DNA of 8,878 nt from Alphaproteobacteria bacterium (GTDB lineage: Bacteria > Pseudomonadota > Alphaproteobacteria > DAOWDM01): positions 1 through 8,878 of the forward strand of contig DAOWDM010000037.1 of assembly GCA_030639035.1 (NCBI GenBank), in the 5' to 3' direction. Made by a program: the position numbers and the translations under genes. The notes beneath the pieces are model-generated. The model made no database searches, was not told the origin of the DNA, and saw only the letters and a program-made list of their open reading frames with translations. Below are positions 1 to 7,045 of the stretch, piece by piece; the stretch's first letter is position 1; each line of letters opens with the position of its first letter.

Positions 1-2
1 AG

Positions 3-665
3 CTTCCAAACTATATAACAGATGTTTATCATTGGGCTTATGTAGAACCAAAAAATGTAGAGTTTTTTGATAGCTCGTCAATTATGAATCTGATTTTGTT
101 CGGTAATATGAACCGTTTGATAAAAGCAACACTCAAAGAAATAAAACCTGAGCAAAAAGTTCTTCAGCCAGCAACGGTATATGGGGATTTGATTTTAAAG
201 CTAGTCAAGCATATAAGAACAAAAGGCAAGCTTGATGTTCTTGATGTTACTCCTATAAAGGTTGATCGTTGGAAAAGTAAATTGGCAGATTTCACTCAAG
301 CTAATGTTTATCATGCAGATGCAGAAGTTTCTACAAAAGAGCATTATGATGTTGTAAACTGTTTTTTTCTTCTTCGTGAAGTCCCTGAGTCTAAAAAGAA
401 AAAAATAGTAAATACACTGCTGGAATCGACAGCTAATAGTGGTAAAGTTGTTTTTATCGACTATCATAAGCCTTGTAAATTTCATCCATTGAAGCTGTTA
501 GTGCTTCATATAAATCGAATTTTAGAGCCTTTTGCGGAAAGCTTGTGGAGCAACTCGATTCAAAGCTATGCAGATGATGATGAATCATTTAATTGGACAA
601 CAGAAACATATTTTGGTGGCTTATATCAAAAAACAATAGCTACACGATGCAAAGGTCTTAAATGA
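3..665 (+). CDS. rquA: Rhodoquinone biosynthesis protein RquA, 5' partial
   Basis: RquA is a SAM-dependent enzyme related to class I methyltransferases that converts ubiquinone to rhodoquinone, the low-potential electron carrier for anaerobic fumarate reduction. The frame is open to the window edge, so the ATG at 84 is internal: upstream codons read LPNYITDVYHWAYVEP, which fits the RquA N-terminal region. After it come MNLILFGN (visible residues 28-35), VLQPATVYGD (53-62) where ordinary methyltransferases carry a glycine-rich motif I, LDVLDVTP (77-84), FFLLREVP (121-128), FIDYHKP (151-157), LEPFAESLW (174-182) and FGGLYQK (204-210). The VYGD, DYH.P.HPL and FFGGLYQK-like motifs are, from memory, typical of RquA and not of UbiE/UbiG. 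About 220 residues are visible and only a short N-terminus should be missing. The stop overlaps the next start by 4 nt, so it heads or lies within an operon. The promoter is outside the window. The main alternative is another quinone-related methyltransferase, which I think unlikely. Confidence 0.87.
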   Translation, partial: LPNYITDVYHWAYVEPKNVEFFDSSSIMNLILFGNMNRLIKATLKEIKPEQKVLQPATVYGDLILKLVKHIRTKGKLDVLDVTPIKVDRWKSKLADFTQANVYHADAEVSTKEHYDVVNCFFLLREVPESKKKKIVNTLLESTANSGKVVFIDYHKPCKFHPLKLLVLHINRILEPFAESLWSNSIQSYADDDESFNWTTETYFGGLYQKTIATRCKGLK

Positions 666-1498
666 AATATATTTTTACAGCTATTTGTTTGTTTGTTTTA
701 TCTGGTTCAGCCGTTTGTGCAAAACAGCTAGAAACGTTCGAGCTGAATTATGAAGTTTATGCTGGCGGGCTACATGGTGTTAGCACGTCTCTTGAAATAG
801 CAAAAAATTCTTTAACAGCTTATCATATAAAAACAACAGTAAAAACTCGAGGAATTATAAGCTTAATTTATCCTCTTAAAGCTACATATGTTTCTTTTGG
901 AAAAATCAAAAAGAATGAACTGTTACCTGAAAAATATGAATCTGTCAGCAAAGTTAGAAGTAAAACAAAAATCAAAACTCTAGAATATAATGACAAAGGT
1001 GTTATTATTGAAAAAGTTATAAATAAAAATGGCAAAATAAATCGTACGGAAATAATTGATACGAAGCTTGCAGAAGGAGCTATTGATTTTCTTGCTGTTT
1101 GGCAGGAAATGATGCTAAAGGTTGAAAATGGAAAAGGTTGTTCTCAGGAAATCCCTGTTTTTGATGGAAAAAGACGCTTTAATCTGAACTTTAAGGACAA
1201 GGGTGAAAGCGAAATACTAAAAAGTAAATATTCCTTTTTTAAAGGAATTGCATCAGAATGTATGCTTGATGTTGAGCCAATAGGAGAGCGTCCTAGAAAC
1301 AGTTGGTTTTGGCATCGCAGTGGAAAGTATGAAAAGCAGAATCCTATTAGGATATTTATGGCATCAGTTGAAGAAAATACGCCTCCAATACCAGTGCGAA
1401 TTGAAATAGACAGCAATGGTTTTGGTTCAATAATTGCACATTTAAGCTCGGTAGATTTTAAGAAAAAATTAATTCATGAACAAGGAAACAGTAAATGA
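662..1498 (+). CDS. Secreted DUF3108-type periplasmic protein
   Basis: A 278-residue protein of unknown function that resembles the DUF3108 family of periplasmic proteins. Residues 1-20 form a Sec signal peptide (MKYIF, a hydrophobic core, then SAVCA) with likely cleavage after A20. The next stretch, FELNYEVYAGGLHGVSTSLEI, is the usual DUF3108 opening of a beta-rich fold, and the region around residues 60-100 (GIISLIYPLKATYVSFGKI...LPEKYES) also fits. No catalytic motif is apparent. The start is supported by AAAGG at 651-655, 6 nt upstream, and by the ATGA overlap with rquA, which suggests translational coupling. The gene after it also starts in a 4-nt overlap, so all three are probably one transcript. 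Envelope location is well supported. The family assignment is from remembered sequence shape and is moderate. Any link to quinone metabolism is only positional. Confidence 0.7.
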   Translation: MKYIFTAICLFVLSGSAVCAKQLETFELNYEVYAGGLHGVSTSLEIAKNSLTAYHIKTTVKTRGIISLIYPLKATYVSFGKIKKNELLPEKYESVSKVRSKTKIKTLEYNDKGVIIEKVINKNGKINRTEIIDTKLAEGAIDFLAVWQEMMLKVENGKGCSQEIPVFDGKRRFNLNFKDKGESEILKSKYSFFKGIASECMLDVEPIGERPRNSWFWHRSGKYEKQNPIRIFMASVEENTPPIPVRIEIDSNGFGSIIAHLSSVDFKKKLIHEQGNSK

Positions 1499-3042
1499 AA
1501 TCCATTAAAAAACCTCATACAATAATTTTAATATCTGGATTGTTGTTAGCAAATTTCGTTTCTTCAGCAAGGGCTTTTAATGAATCTTCCATTCATGAAT
1601 GCGATAGACAGGCATATCATAGCTTTTTTGATGATAAAATTATTTCGAACGTTGATTCTAAAGATATAGATGTAGAAAAAGGCTTACCTGCATGCAGAGA
1701 AGCCGTTGAAAAACACCCAGATATTTCTCGTTTTCAGTACCAATATGGGCGAGTACTGCAAAAAGCTGGAAAAATTAAAAAATCTTTTTCATATTATAAA
1801 AAAGCTGCTGAAGTAGGTAACGTTTTAGCTATGGAAGCTCTTTTTACTATATATGACACAGGTATAAAAGGTCTTGTAGATAAAGACGGAAACAAATCTT
1901 TTGAGTGGCTTAACAAGGCTGTTGATGCTGGAAGTGTAAATGCCATGCATATATTGGCAGTGTCTTATATGAGCGGTATCAATACTGATAAAGATATTGA
2001 CAAAGGTATGAAATGGCTGGAAGAAGCCGCAAACAAAGGAAATGTTAGTTCAATGCTAAGCATTTCTAGTGTTTATATAGCAGGTGAAATTGTAGGTAAG
2101 GATATAAATAAAGCTATTGAATGGTTAGAGAAGGCATCTGACAAAAAAAGTGTAGACGCTATGTTTGTTTTATCAAATATTTATTCTGACGACACACAGT
2201 CTTACAAAGATTTAGAAAAATCAGAGAAATGGTTGAAAAAAGCTGGTGAAGCAGGTGTTGAAAATTCTGATGTGCTTATTGCTCGAATGTACATGAACAA
2301 TGGAGAAGTCGACAAATCTATCAAGCGATACAAGAAAAGTGCCAAAGATGGAAATACAATAGCTATGTATAGCCTTGGTTCTATTTATTTTAATGGTGTT
2401 GGCGGAATAAAGAAAGACGATAAAAAAGCTCTTAAATGGTTCACAAAGGCAGCCAATAAAGGCAATAGTAGAGCTATGTTTTCTGTCGCTGAAATGTATA
2501 ATAGAGGCACAGGTGTCAAAGTTGACAATATGCAAGCTTTGCGTTGGTATAAAAAATCCGCTAGCAAAGGAAACGTAGATTCTATGTACGCAATAGGGGC
2601 GTTTCTTTCTTTTGGAATTGGAGTAAATCAGGATTATAAAGAAGCTCTTAAATGGTATAAAAAAGCAGCAGACAGAGGGCATAATGTTGCGATGTTGGAA
2701 ATTGGCGGAATTTATGAAAAAGGATTAATAGGACATCCTAATCCTAAATTAGCTTTGTCATGGTATCAAATAGTAGCTGACAGAGGAATCGTTGAAGGCA
2801 TGTTTAGAATAGGCAGAATCTTTGCACATGAAGATAATCGTGATATGAAGCGGGCTTTTGCGTGGTACAAAAAAGCAGCAGACAAAGGGCATGCACAAGC
2901 TATGTATGAGCTTGGTTTCGCTTTCGATACAGGTCTTGGAGTTGAACAAAATTCCAATCATGCTTTTGCATGGTATAAAAAAGCTGCTGAATTTAAATAT
3001 CAGCCAGCTATTGAAGCTTTGAAAAAATTAGAAGAACAATAA
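1495..3042 (+). CDS. Secreted Sel1-like repeat protein
   Basis: A 515-residue exported solenoid protein. Residues 1-27 are a signal peptide ending in ARA (cleavage before FNESS). From about residue 85 to the C-terminus the chain is built of roughly twelve Sel1-like/TPR repeats of about 36 residues. Each has a helix ending in a variant of [AS]xxWYKKAA.KG followed by AM..LG.IY..G.GV. Clear copies end in ALKWFTKAANKG, ALRWYKKSASKG, ALKWYKKAADRG and AFAWYKKAADKG. The N-terminal five or six repeats are more degenerate than the C-terminal ones. Sel1 repeats are alpha-alpha solenoids that bind other proteins. In bacteria they are often secreted or periplasmic and act in envelope signalling or host interaction, but no partner is visible here. 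The start is supported by AAGGA at 1482-1486 with 8-nt spacing and a 4-nt overlap with the gene before it. The repeat class is secure, the specific role unknown. Confidence 0.9.
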   Translation: MKSIKKPHTIILISGLLLANFVSSARAFNESSIHECDRQAYHSFFDDKIISNVDSKDIDVEKGLPACREAVEKHPDISRFQYQYGRVLQKAGKIKKSFSYYKKAAEVGNVLAMEALFTIYDTGIKGLVDKDGNKSFEWLNKAVDAGSVNAMHILAVSYMSGINTDKDIDKGMKWLEEAANKGNVSSMLSISSVYIAGEIVGKDINKAIEWLEKASDKKSVDAMFVLSNIYSDDTQSYKDLEKSEKWLKKAGEAGVENSDVLIARMYMNNGEVDKSIKRYKKSAKDGNTIAMYSLGSIYFNGVGGIKKDDKKALKWFTKAANKGNSRAMFSVAEMYNRGTGVKVDNMQALRWYKKSASKGNVDSMYAIGAFLSFGIGVNQDYKEALKWYKKAADRGHNVAMLEIGGIYEKGLIGHPNPKLALSWYQIVADRGIVEGMFRIGRIFAHEDNRDMKRAFAWYKKAADKGHAQAMYELGFAFDTGLGVEQNSNHAFAWYKKAAEFKYQPAIEALKKLEEQ

Positions 3043-3118
3043 TTACTAGTAGCACTGCAAAGGCAATCTAGAGACTATCTGTTTTATATGGAATCACATT
3101 ATCTTTCATATGCCTATG

Positions 3119-3220
3119 CTGTCATTTTCGAACCAACGGTTCAGCTTATAAACATTTCTGGATTCCCAGCTCTTCGGGCTGAGAATTATAAATGTTATCT
3201 AATTTGATGACAGTTTTTTT
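3119..3220 (+). terminator. Branched palindrome plus T-run, candidate terminator
   Basis: The outer arms CTGTCAT (3119-3125) and ATGACAG (3207-3213) are exactly complementary and are followed at once by seven T (3214-3220). Inside are a perfect small hairpin GAACC-AAC-GGTTC (3130-3142), a stem ATAAACATTT / AAATGTTAT (3148-3157 with 3190-3198, one bulge), and a tip ATTCCCAGC...GCTGAGAAT with one mismatch. The transcript would fold into a branched structure ending in a U-run, about 75 nt after the Sel1 gene stop. That suits a rho-independent terminator for the rquA operon, though it is longer and less GC-rich than a standard one. The palindromic part alone looks like a dispersed repeat element. 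Confidence 0.5.
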
Positions 3221-3247
3221 ATAATAGCCATCTTGTCAAACTCAGTC

Positions 3248-3339
3248 GTCATCCTGAATTTAGTTCAGGATCTCCTTTTTTCTTTGCTGTAAAAAAGGAA
3301 GATAGATTCTGAATCAAGTTCAGAATGACATCTTTTTTT
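3248..3339. repeat. Dispersed palindromic repeat (GTCATCCTGAA type)
   Basis: The left arm GTCATCCTGAATTTAGTTCAG (starting 3248) pairs with the right arm ending CAGAATGAC at 3329. In reverse complement the right arm begins GTCATTCTGAACTTGATTCAG, so the arms differ at a handful of sites. The loop region also pairs (CCTTTTTT / AAAAAAGG). Each arm is itself a small palindrome (CCTGAA...TTCAGG). Seven T follow at 3333-3339. This sequence type is a known kind of high-copy intergenic palindrome in many low-GC proteobacterial genomes. It could give a strong RNA hairpin and help end transcription from the plus side. Confidence 0.75.
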
Positions 3340-3430
3340 GTCATCGAATTACTTGACATCTACAAGAATGGCACTGCTTGTATTTTGCATATCAACTTAA
3401 ATCAGGCAGTGTCTAGAAAGTTGTTATGCA

Positions 3431-4807
3431 CTACTTGAATTTTTTTGCAAAGCGGTTGATGCATGTAAGAATAAAAGTAACCGCTATTGCAGATAATATA
3501 AGCCCTATAGCTACAAAACTATTTTGGAGCATTTCAGGGAAAATCAAAAGCATACCGCCAAGTCCTGCCATCATTGTGCCTGATAGAAGCTTTAATGTTT
3601 TTCCCTCATTTTCAGACAATTTTCTTTTTCCTAAAGTCGCTGTAAACAGCAATACAATAACAGCCAGAGGTATAACATAAATTACATTATATGAAACAAG
3701 GTACATATAACGGTCAAAAGCTGATAATTCACTTAAAGTAAGAATCCGAGTAAATACCATTGGAAAACCTGCTGTACATAACAACTCATAAGCATTTGCA
3801 GCAATGGAAAGAACAACTGTTCCCAAAAGAACGGTTGGCATGTTGTCCGCAGACACAAGTCCGCTCATTCTTTTAAACAGACCTGTTTTATTTTCGTCAG
3901 ATATAGATAAAGAAACACCTTGTTTGAAAAAGAAAAAGTCTTTGATGTTTAGAACCCCTATAGTTAAAGCGATAGCTCCTGCTATGGTAGTTACAAGAGC
4001 AATCTGCCCGATAATCAAAAACAGATTCAGCCATGCTGCCATAAACATAAAATATATAAGTCCCGAGAAAGTAACAAAAACACCTCCTACCAACAACATT
4101 CTGGAGCGGCTTTTAGCGTTTACCATCAAGCTCAACAGAAATAAAAGTACAAAAAAGGCACATGGATTAAACGCATCAACTCCAGCAAGAGCAAAAGTAA
4201 GCATTGGAAGTGACAGTGTCATAGGATTGATTTCACCAATAATAGGCAACACAACAGGAGGGGCTTCTTCATCTTTTGATATTTCTTTTATTGCTTTTGT
4301 TATTGTTTCGTTGTTTGTCCCGTCTTTTTTAATTTCCTTTGTTAGTTTTTTATGACATTGAGCAATCTGATTATAAAGATATTTGCCTGTAATTTGAGCG
4401 TTAGCATAGCCTGTTGTCATTTTTCCGCAGACAACAAAAGCAGGGACAGATGTTGTCTTTTCCCCAAGACCTTTTGCAATCATTTCAAATTTATTTGATC
4501 CATTAGTTTCAGAAACATTATATGAAAGCAAGTCCAGCCATGGTATCATCTCAGGCAGATTATTAAGGTATTTATGAGCTTTTTTGCAGTAAGAACAGCC
4601 TGTTGACCAGAAAAAATAAAATTTAATTCTGACGTTGCCTTTTTCATCAATAGAATGCCACAAGCCCCCATTAGGATTGATATTCATAAATGATGGTGTT
4701 GTTTCTTTTTCTATTGTATTTGCATTGTTATCCATCTCAGCAAATGCTGGATTTATAAAAACAACGAGTAAAAATATAAATAATGATATCTGTTTGAAAT
4801 ACTGCAC
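3431..4807 (-). CDS. Thioredoxin-like/CcdA-DsbD membrane thiol reductase
   Basis: A 458-residue inner-membrane protein that probably passes electrons from cytoplasmic thioredoxin to periplasmic thiols. Residues 1-23 are a signal peptide (core LFIFLLVVFI, then NPAFA). Residues about 45-155 form a thioredoxin-like domain with the redox motif CSYC (C71, C74) in FFWSTGCSYCKKA and the cis-proline loop SVPAF (P122). From about residue 195 there are six to eight membrane helices with the two CcdA/DsbD-type membrane cysteines: FNPCAFFVLLF (C216) and ELLCTAGFPM (C344). The order is thioredoxin first, membrane domain second, the reverse of DsbD. The start is GTG; a nearby ATG (4814-4812) is out of frame, and AGAGGA lies 8 nt upstream of the GTG. 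It is transcribed divergently from the malic enzyme operon and is probably monocistronic. Likely roles are cytochrome c maturation, disulfide isomerisation or peroxide defence; the context does not say which. A dsbD-like name would be only approximate. Confidence 0.85.
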   Translation of the reverse strand: MQYFKQISLFIFLLVVFINPAFAEMDNNANTIEKETTPSFMNINPNGGLWHSIDEKGNVRIKFYFFWSTGCSYCKKAHKYLNNLPEMIPWLDLLSYNVSETNGSNKFEMIAKGLGEKTTSVPAFVVCGKMTTGYANAQITGKYLYNQIAQCHKKLTKEIKKDGTNNETITKAIKEISKDEEAPPVVLPIIGEINPMTLSLPMLTFALAGVDAFNPCAFFVLLFLLSLMVNAKSRSRMLLVGGVFVTFSGLIYFMFMAAWLNLFLIIGQIALVTTIAGAIALTIGVLNIKDFFFFKQGVSLSISDENKTGLFKRMSGLVSADNMPTVLLGTVVLSIAANAYELLCTAGFPMVFTRILTLSELSAFDRYMYLVSYNVIYVIPLAVIVLLFTATLGKRKLSENEGKTLKLLSGTMMAGLGGMLLIFPEMLQNSFVAIGLILSAIAVTFILTCINRFAKKFK

Positions 4808-4836
4808 TTTCCATATCCTCTATAGCAGAATATAAT
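4808..4836 (+). promoter_or_regulatory. Candidate sigma70 promoter for the malic enzyme-fumarase operon
   Basis: A perfect -10 box TATAAT at 4831-4836 lies 17 nt after a weak -35, TTTCCA (4808-4813; four of six matches). The predicted start near 4843 gives a leader of about 48 nt that contains a small perfect inverted repeat AAAAAC-AAT-GTTTTT (4855-4869). This promoter and the minus-strand candidate lie back to back in 83 bp, so the two units may be controlled together. Confidence 0.5.
4816..4821 (-). promoter_or_regulatory. Ribosome binding site deciding a GTG start
   Basis: On the minus strand this reads AGAGGA, 8 nt before the GTG at 4807-4805. It fixes the start of the thioredoxin/CcdA gene, because the only nearby ATG (4814-4812) is in another frame and would remove the signal peptide and CxxC frame. 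Confidence 0.65.
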
Positions 4837-4843
4837 CAAGGTG

Positions 4844-4871
4844 ATTTTATGCTAAAAACAATGTTTTTCAA
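4844..4871 (-). promoter_or_regulatory. Candidate sigma70 promoter for the thiol reductase gene
   Basis: On the minus strand TTGAAA (4871-4866) and TAAAAT (4849-4844) match the -35 and -10 consensus in five of six bases each, with a 16-nt spacer. Transcription would start near 4837, giving a leader of about 30 nt before the GTG. The region is AT-rich, so chance matches are possible. Confidence 0.4.
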
Positions 4872-4890
4872 GTAGAAAGAAATATAACAA

Positions 4891-6204
4891 ATGAGTCTCT
4901 TTACAAAAGAAGAAGCTTTTGCGTATCACGCTGGAGCTAAAAGCGGGAAACTTGAAGTTGTTCCTGCAAAACCATGCTCTACACAAAAGCATCTTTCAAT
5001 GGCTTATACTCCAGGTGTAGCCGATGTATGTCTTGAAATTGCTAAAAACCCTCAATCTGCATATGAATATACGACCAAAGGCAATTTAGTTGCTGTAATT
5101 TCTAACGGTTCGGCAGTGCTAGGGCTTGGGAATATAGGAGCTTTGGCAGGAAAACCTGTTATGGAAGGCAAGGGAGTTTTGTTCAAAGCATTTGCAGATA
5201 TAGATGTTTTTGATTTAAATATTGACCAGTCCGACCCTGAAAAAATCATCGAATTTGTAAAAATGTTAGAACCGACTTTTGGCGGTATAAATCTTGAAGA
5301 TATTAAAGCTCCAGAATGTTTTTACATAGAGCAGAGATTAAAAGAGGAAATGAACATTCCTGTATTCCATGATGACCAGCATGGAACGGCTATAATCTCA
5401 GGGGCGGCTTTGATAAATGCACTAGAGATTGCAGATAAAAAAATCGAAGATGTAAAGCTGGTCGTTTCAGGAGCAGGAGCAGGGGCAGTTGCCTGCACTA
5501 AATTTTATGAAAGCATGGGGTTTTTGCATGAAAATATTTTCATGTTTGATTCAAAAGGCTTAATTCATAAAGGCAGAAAAAACCTCAATCCGCAAAAGGA
5601 ATATTTTGCACAAAATAAAAATTACGGAGACCTTGCCGATGTAATGAAAGGCACAGATGTGTTTTTAGGGCTTTCAACAAAAGGCGTTATCAATCAGAAT
5701 ATGGTAAAATCTATGGCAAAAACTCCAATAATTTTTGCATGTGCAAATCCTGACCCTGAAATAAGCTATTATGAAGCAAAAGAAGCACGCAAAGACTGCA
5801 TTGTTGGAACAGGAAGGTCAGATTTTCCAAACCAGATAAATAATGTCTTAGGTTTTCCGTCTATTTTTAGGGGAGCTTTAGACACAAGAGCAACAAAAAT
5901 CAACGAGGAAATGAAAATAGCAGCTGCAAAATCTTTAGCAGCTTTAGCAAAAGAACCTGTTCCCGATGAAGTAAAAGCAACATACGGCGTAAAAGAATTA
6001 TCCTTTGGAAAAGACTATATAATCCCAAAACCTTTTGATTCCAGAGTGTTGGAATGGGAAGCTTCAGCCGTAGCAAAAGCTGCAATGGATAGCGGTGTAG
6101 CGCAAATAAGTTTTGACATTGACGAGTACAAAAAATCTCTTCGCAAAAGACTTAGCGACTCAAAAAAACGAATTGGCAATTTTGTTGATTCGTATGGATA
6201 TTAA
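4891..6204 (+). CDS. NAD(P)-dependent malic enzyme, short form
   Basis: Oxidative decarboxylation of malate to pyruvate and CO2 with reduction of NAD(P)+, in the cytoplasm. The 437 residues contain the whole malic-enzyme core: AYTPGVA (38-44, catalytic Tyr39), NGSAVLGLGNIGALAGKPVMEGK (72-94, catalytic Lys94), NLEDI (134-138) and FHDDQHGT (159-166) with the acidic metal ligands, the Rossmann motif GAGAGA (194-199), and ACANPDPEI (283-291) in the C-terminal half. Asp220 in MFDSKGLI sits at the end of the second Rossmann strand; this might favour NAD over NADP but does not prove it. Many proteobacterial MaeB enzymes have a phosphotransacetylase-like C-terminal domain (about 760 residues in total); this one stops right after the linker-like DEYKKSLRKRL. 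The ATG has only a weak upstream AGAAAG (4874-4879). The stop is one base before the fumarase alpha start, so the three genes form one operon. Confidence 0.93.
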   Translation: MSLFTKEEAFAYHAGAKSGKLEVVPAKPCSTQKHLSMAYTPGVADVCLEIAKNPQSAYEYTTKGNLVAVISNGSAVLGLGNIGALAGKPVMEGKGVLFKAFADIDVFDLNIDQSDPEKIIEFVKMLEPTFGGINLEDIKAPECFYIEQRLKEEMNIPVFHDDQHGTAIISGAALINALEIADKKIEDVKLVVSGAGAGAVACTKFYESMGFLHENIFMFDSKGLIHKGRKNLNPQKEYFAQNKNYGDLADVMKGTDVFLGLSTKGVINQNMVKSMAKTPIIFACANPDPEISYYEAKEARKDCIVGTGRSDFPNQINNVLGFPSIFRGALDTRATKINEEMKIAAAKSLAALAKEPVPDEVKATYGVKELSFGKDYIIPKPFDSRVLEWEASAVAKAAMDSGVAQISFDIDEYKKSLRKRLSDSKKRIGNFVDSYGY

Positions 6205-6205
6205 A

Positions 6206-7045
6206 ATGAAAGAAATTCCTGCTAGCAAAATAGTTTCTAAAATATCAGAAGCGTTGATAAAGGCTAATCTGTATTTGCCAGATGATGTTCTTGCGGCAAT
6301 TGATAATGCTGAAAAGGTGGAGGAATCTCCAGCCTCTCTTGAGGTCTTTCATCAGTTGAAAGAAAACGCTGTTTTGGCGGCAAAAACTAGGCTTCCTCTT
6401 TGTCAGGACACAGGGCTTGCTGTTTTTTTTGTTGAAATTGGTGAGGACTGCCGTGTTGTAGGCGGAAATCTCTGCGATTCTATAAATGAAGCAGTGAGAA
6501 AAGGCTATCAAGACGGCTATTTGCGAAAATCTGTCTGCAATCCACTCACAAGAAAAAACACTAACGATAATACTCCTGCGATAATTCATATTGATATGGT
6601 TTCAGGCTCTGATTTAAAAATCTGCTTTATGTGCAAAGGCGGTGGAGCAGAAAACATGTCAAGTGTTGCTATGCTTTCTCCTGCTGATGGTTGGGACGGT
6701 ATAAAAAAACACGTTTTGAATCGTGTAATTGAAGCTGGCTCTAATCCTTGCCCTCCTATAATTTTAGGAATTGGTATTGGGGGCAGTTTTGACCTTGCAC
6801 CTATTCTTGCGAAAAAAGCTCTTTTAAGAAAACTCGATGATACTCATCATGATTCTGAAATTTCTAAAATGGAAAAAGAACTGCTGGACGAGGTGAATAA
6901 GCTCGGCATCGGAGCAATGGGGCTTGGTGGAAATACAACCTGTTTAGGCGTAAAAATCAATATAGCTCCATGTCATATAGCAAGCCTTCCGCTTGCTGTG
7001 AATTTTCAGTGCCATTCTTCAAGACATGGCGAGGTTGTTTTTTAA
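6206..7045 (+). CDS. Class I fumarate hydratase, alpha (Fe-S) subunit
   Basis: The N-terminal half of a two-subunit, oxygen-sensitive [4Fe-4S] fumarase that interconverts fumarate and malate. The 279 residues carry the three cluster cysteines expected of the family: LPLCQDTG (C66), NPCPPIILGIGIGG (C182) and GGNTTCLGV (C246). The conserved GGGAENMS (145-152) is also present. I chose the ATG at 6206, one base after the malic enzyme stop and 7 nt after GGA, because the protein then starts MKEIPASKIV as family members do. An in-frame ATG at 6194 would add only four residues and overlap the malic enzyme by 11 nt. The beta-subunit gene overlaps by one base. L(+)-tartrate dehydratase has the same two-subunit fold and cannot be excluded on motifs alone, but the malic enzyme neighbour favours fumarase. 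Confidence 0.92.
   Translation: MKEIPASKIVSKISEALIKANLYLPDDVLAAIDNAEKVEESPASLEVFHQLKENAVLAAKTRLPLCQDTGLAVFFVEIGEDCRVVGGNLCDSINEAVRKGYQDGYLRKSVCNPLTRKNTNDNTPAIIHIDMVSGSDLKICFMCKGGGAENMSSVAMLSPADGWDGIKKHVLNRVIEAGSNPCPPIILGIGIGGSFDLAPILAKKALLRKLDDTHHDSEISKMEKELLDEVNKLGIGAMGLGGNTTCLGVKINIAPCHIASLPLAVNFQCHSSRHGEVVF

Larger units (their letters stand above)
3043..3430. other. Gene-free convergent intergenic region with palindromes
   Basis: This 388-bp gap lies between the ends of two convergent transcription units. I see no credible gene in it. It holds two palindromic elements (3119-3213 and 3248-3329), two T-runs downstream of them (3214-3220 and 3333-3339), and weaker outer complementarities such as GCCATCTTGT near 3227 with ACAAGAATGGC near 3362, and CACTGC at 3053-3058 with GCAGTG at 3406-3411. 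The contents fit a bidirectional 3' region that has collected dispersed repeats. The 51 bases between the second weak arm and the minus-strand stop show nothing further. Confidence 0.7.

Noticed and set aside
84..86. ATG at 84 as the start of the first gene
   Set aside because: The same frame upstream is open to the edge and encodes RquA-like sequence (HWAYVEP before MNLILFGN), so this Met is internal.
3804..4355. Plus-strand open frame of 183 codons
   Set aside because: It is antisense to the membrane domain of the thiol reductase and shows no recognisable domain; the opposite strand has clear motifs.
6113..6205. Longer fumarase alpha starting at 6113
   Set aside because: The extra residues lie inside the malic enzyme coding region in another frame, have no ribosome binding site and do not resemble the family.
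6970..7044. Longer fumarase beta starting at 6970
   Set aside because: The extension overlaps the conserved alpha C-terminus; the TAATG at 7043-7047 gives a normal family N-terminus.
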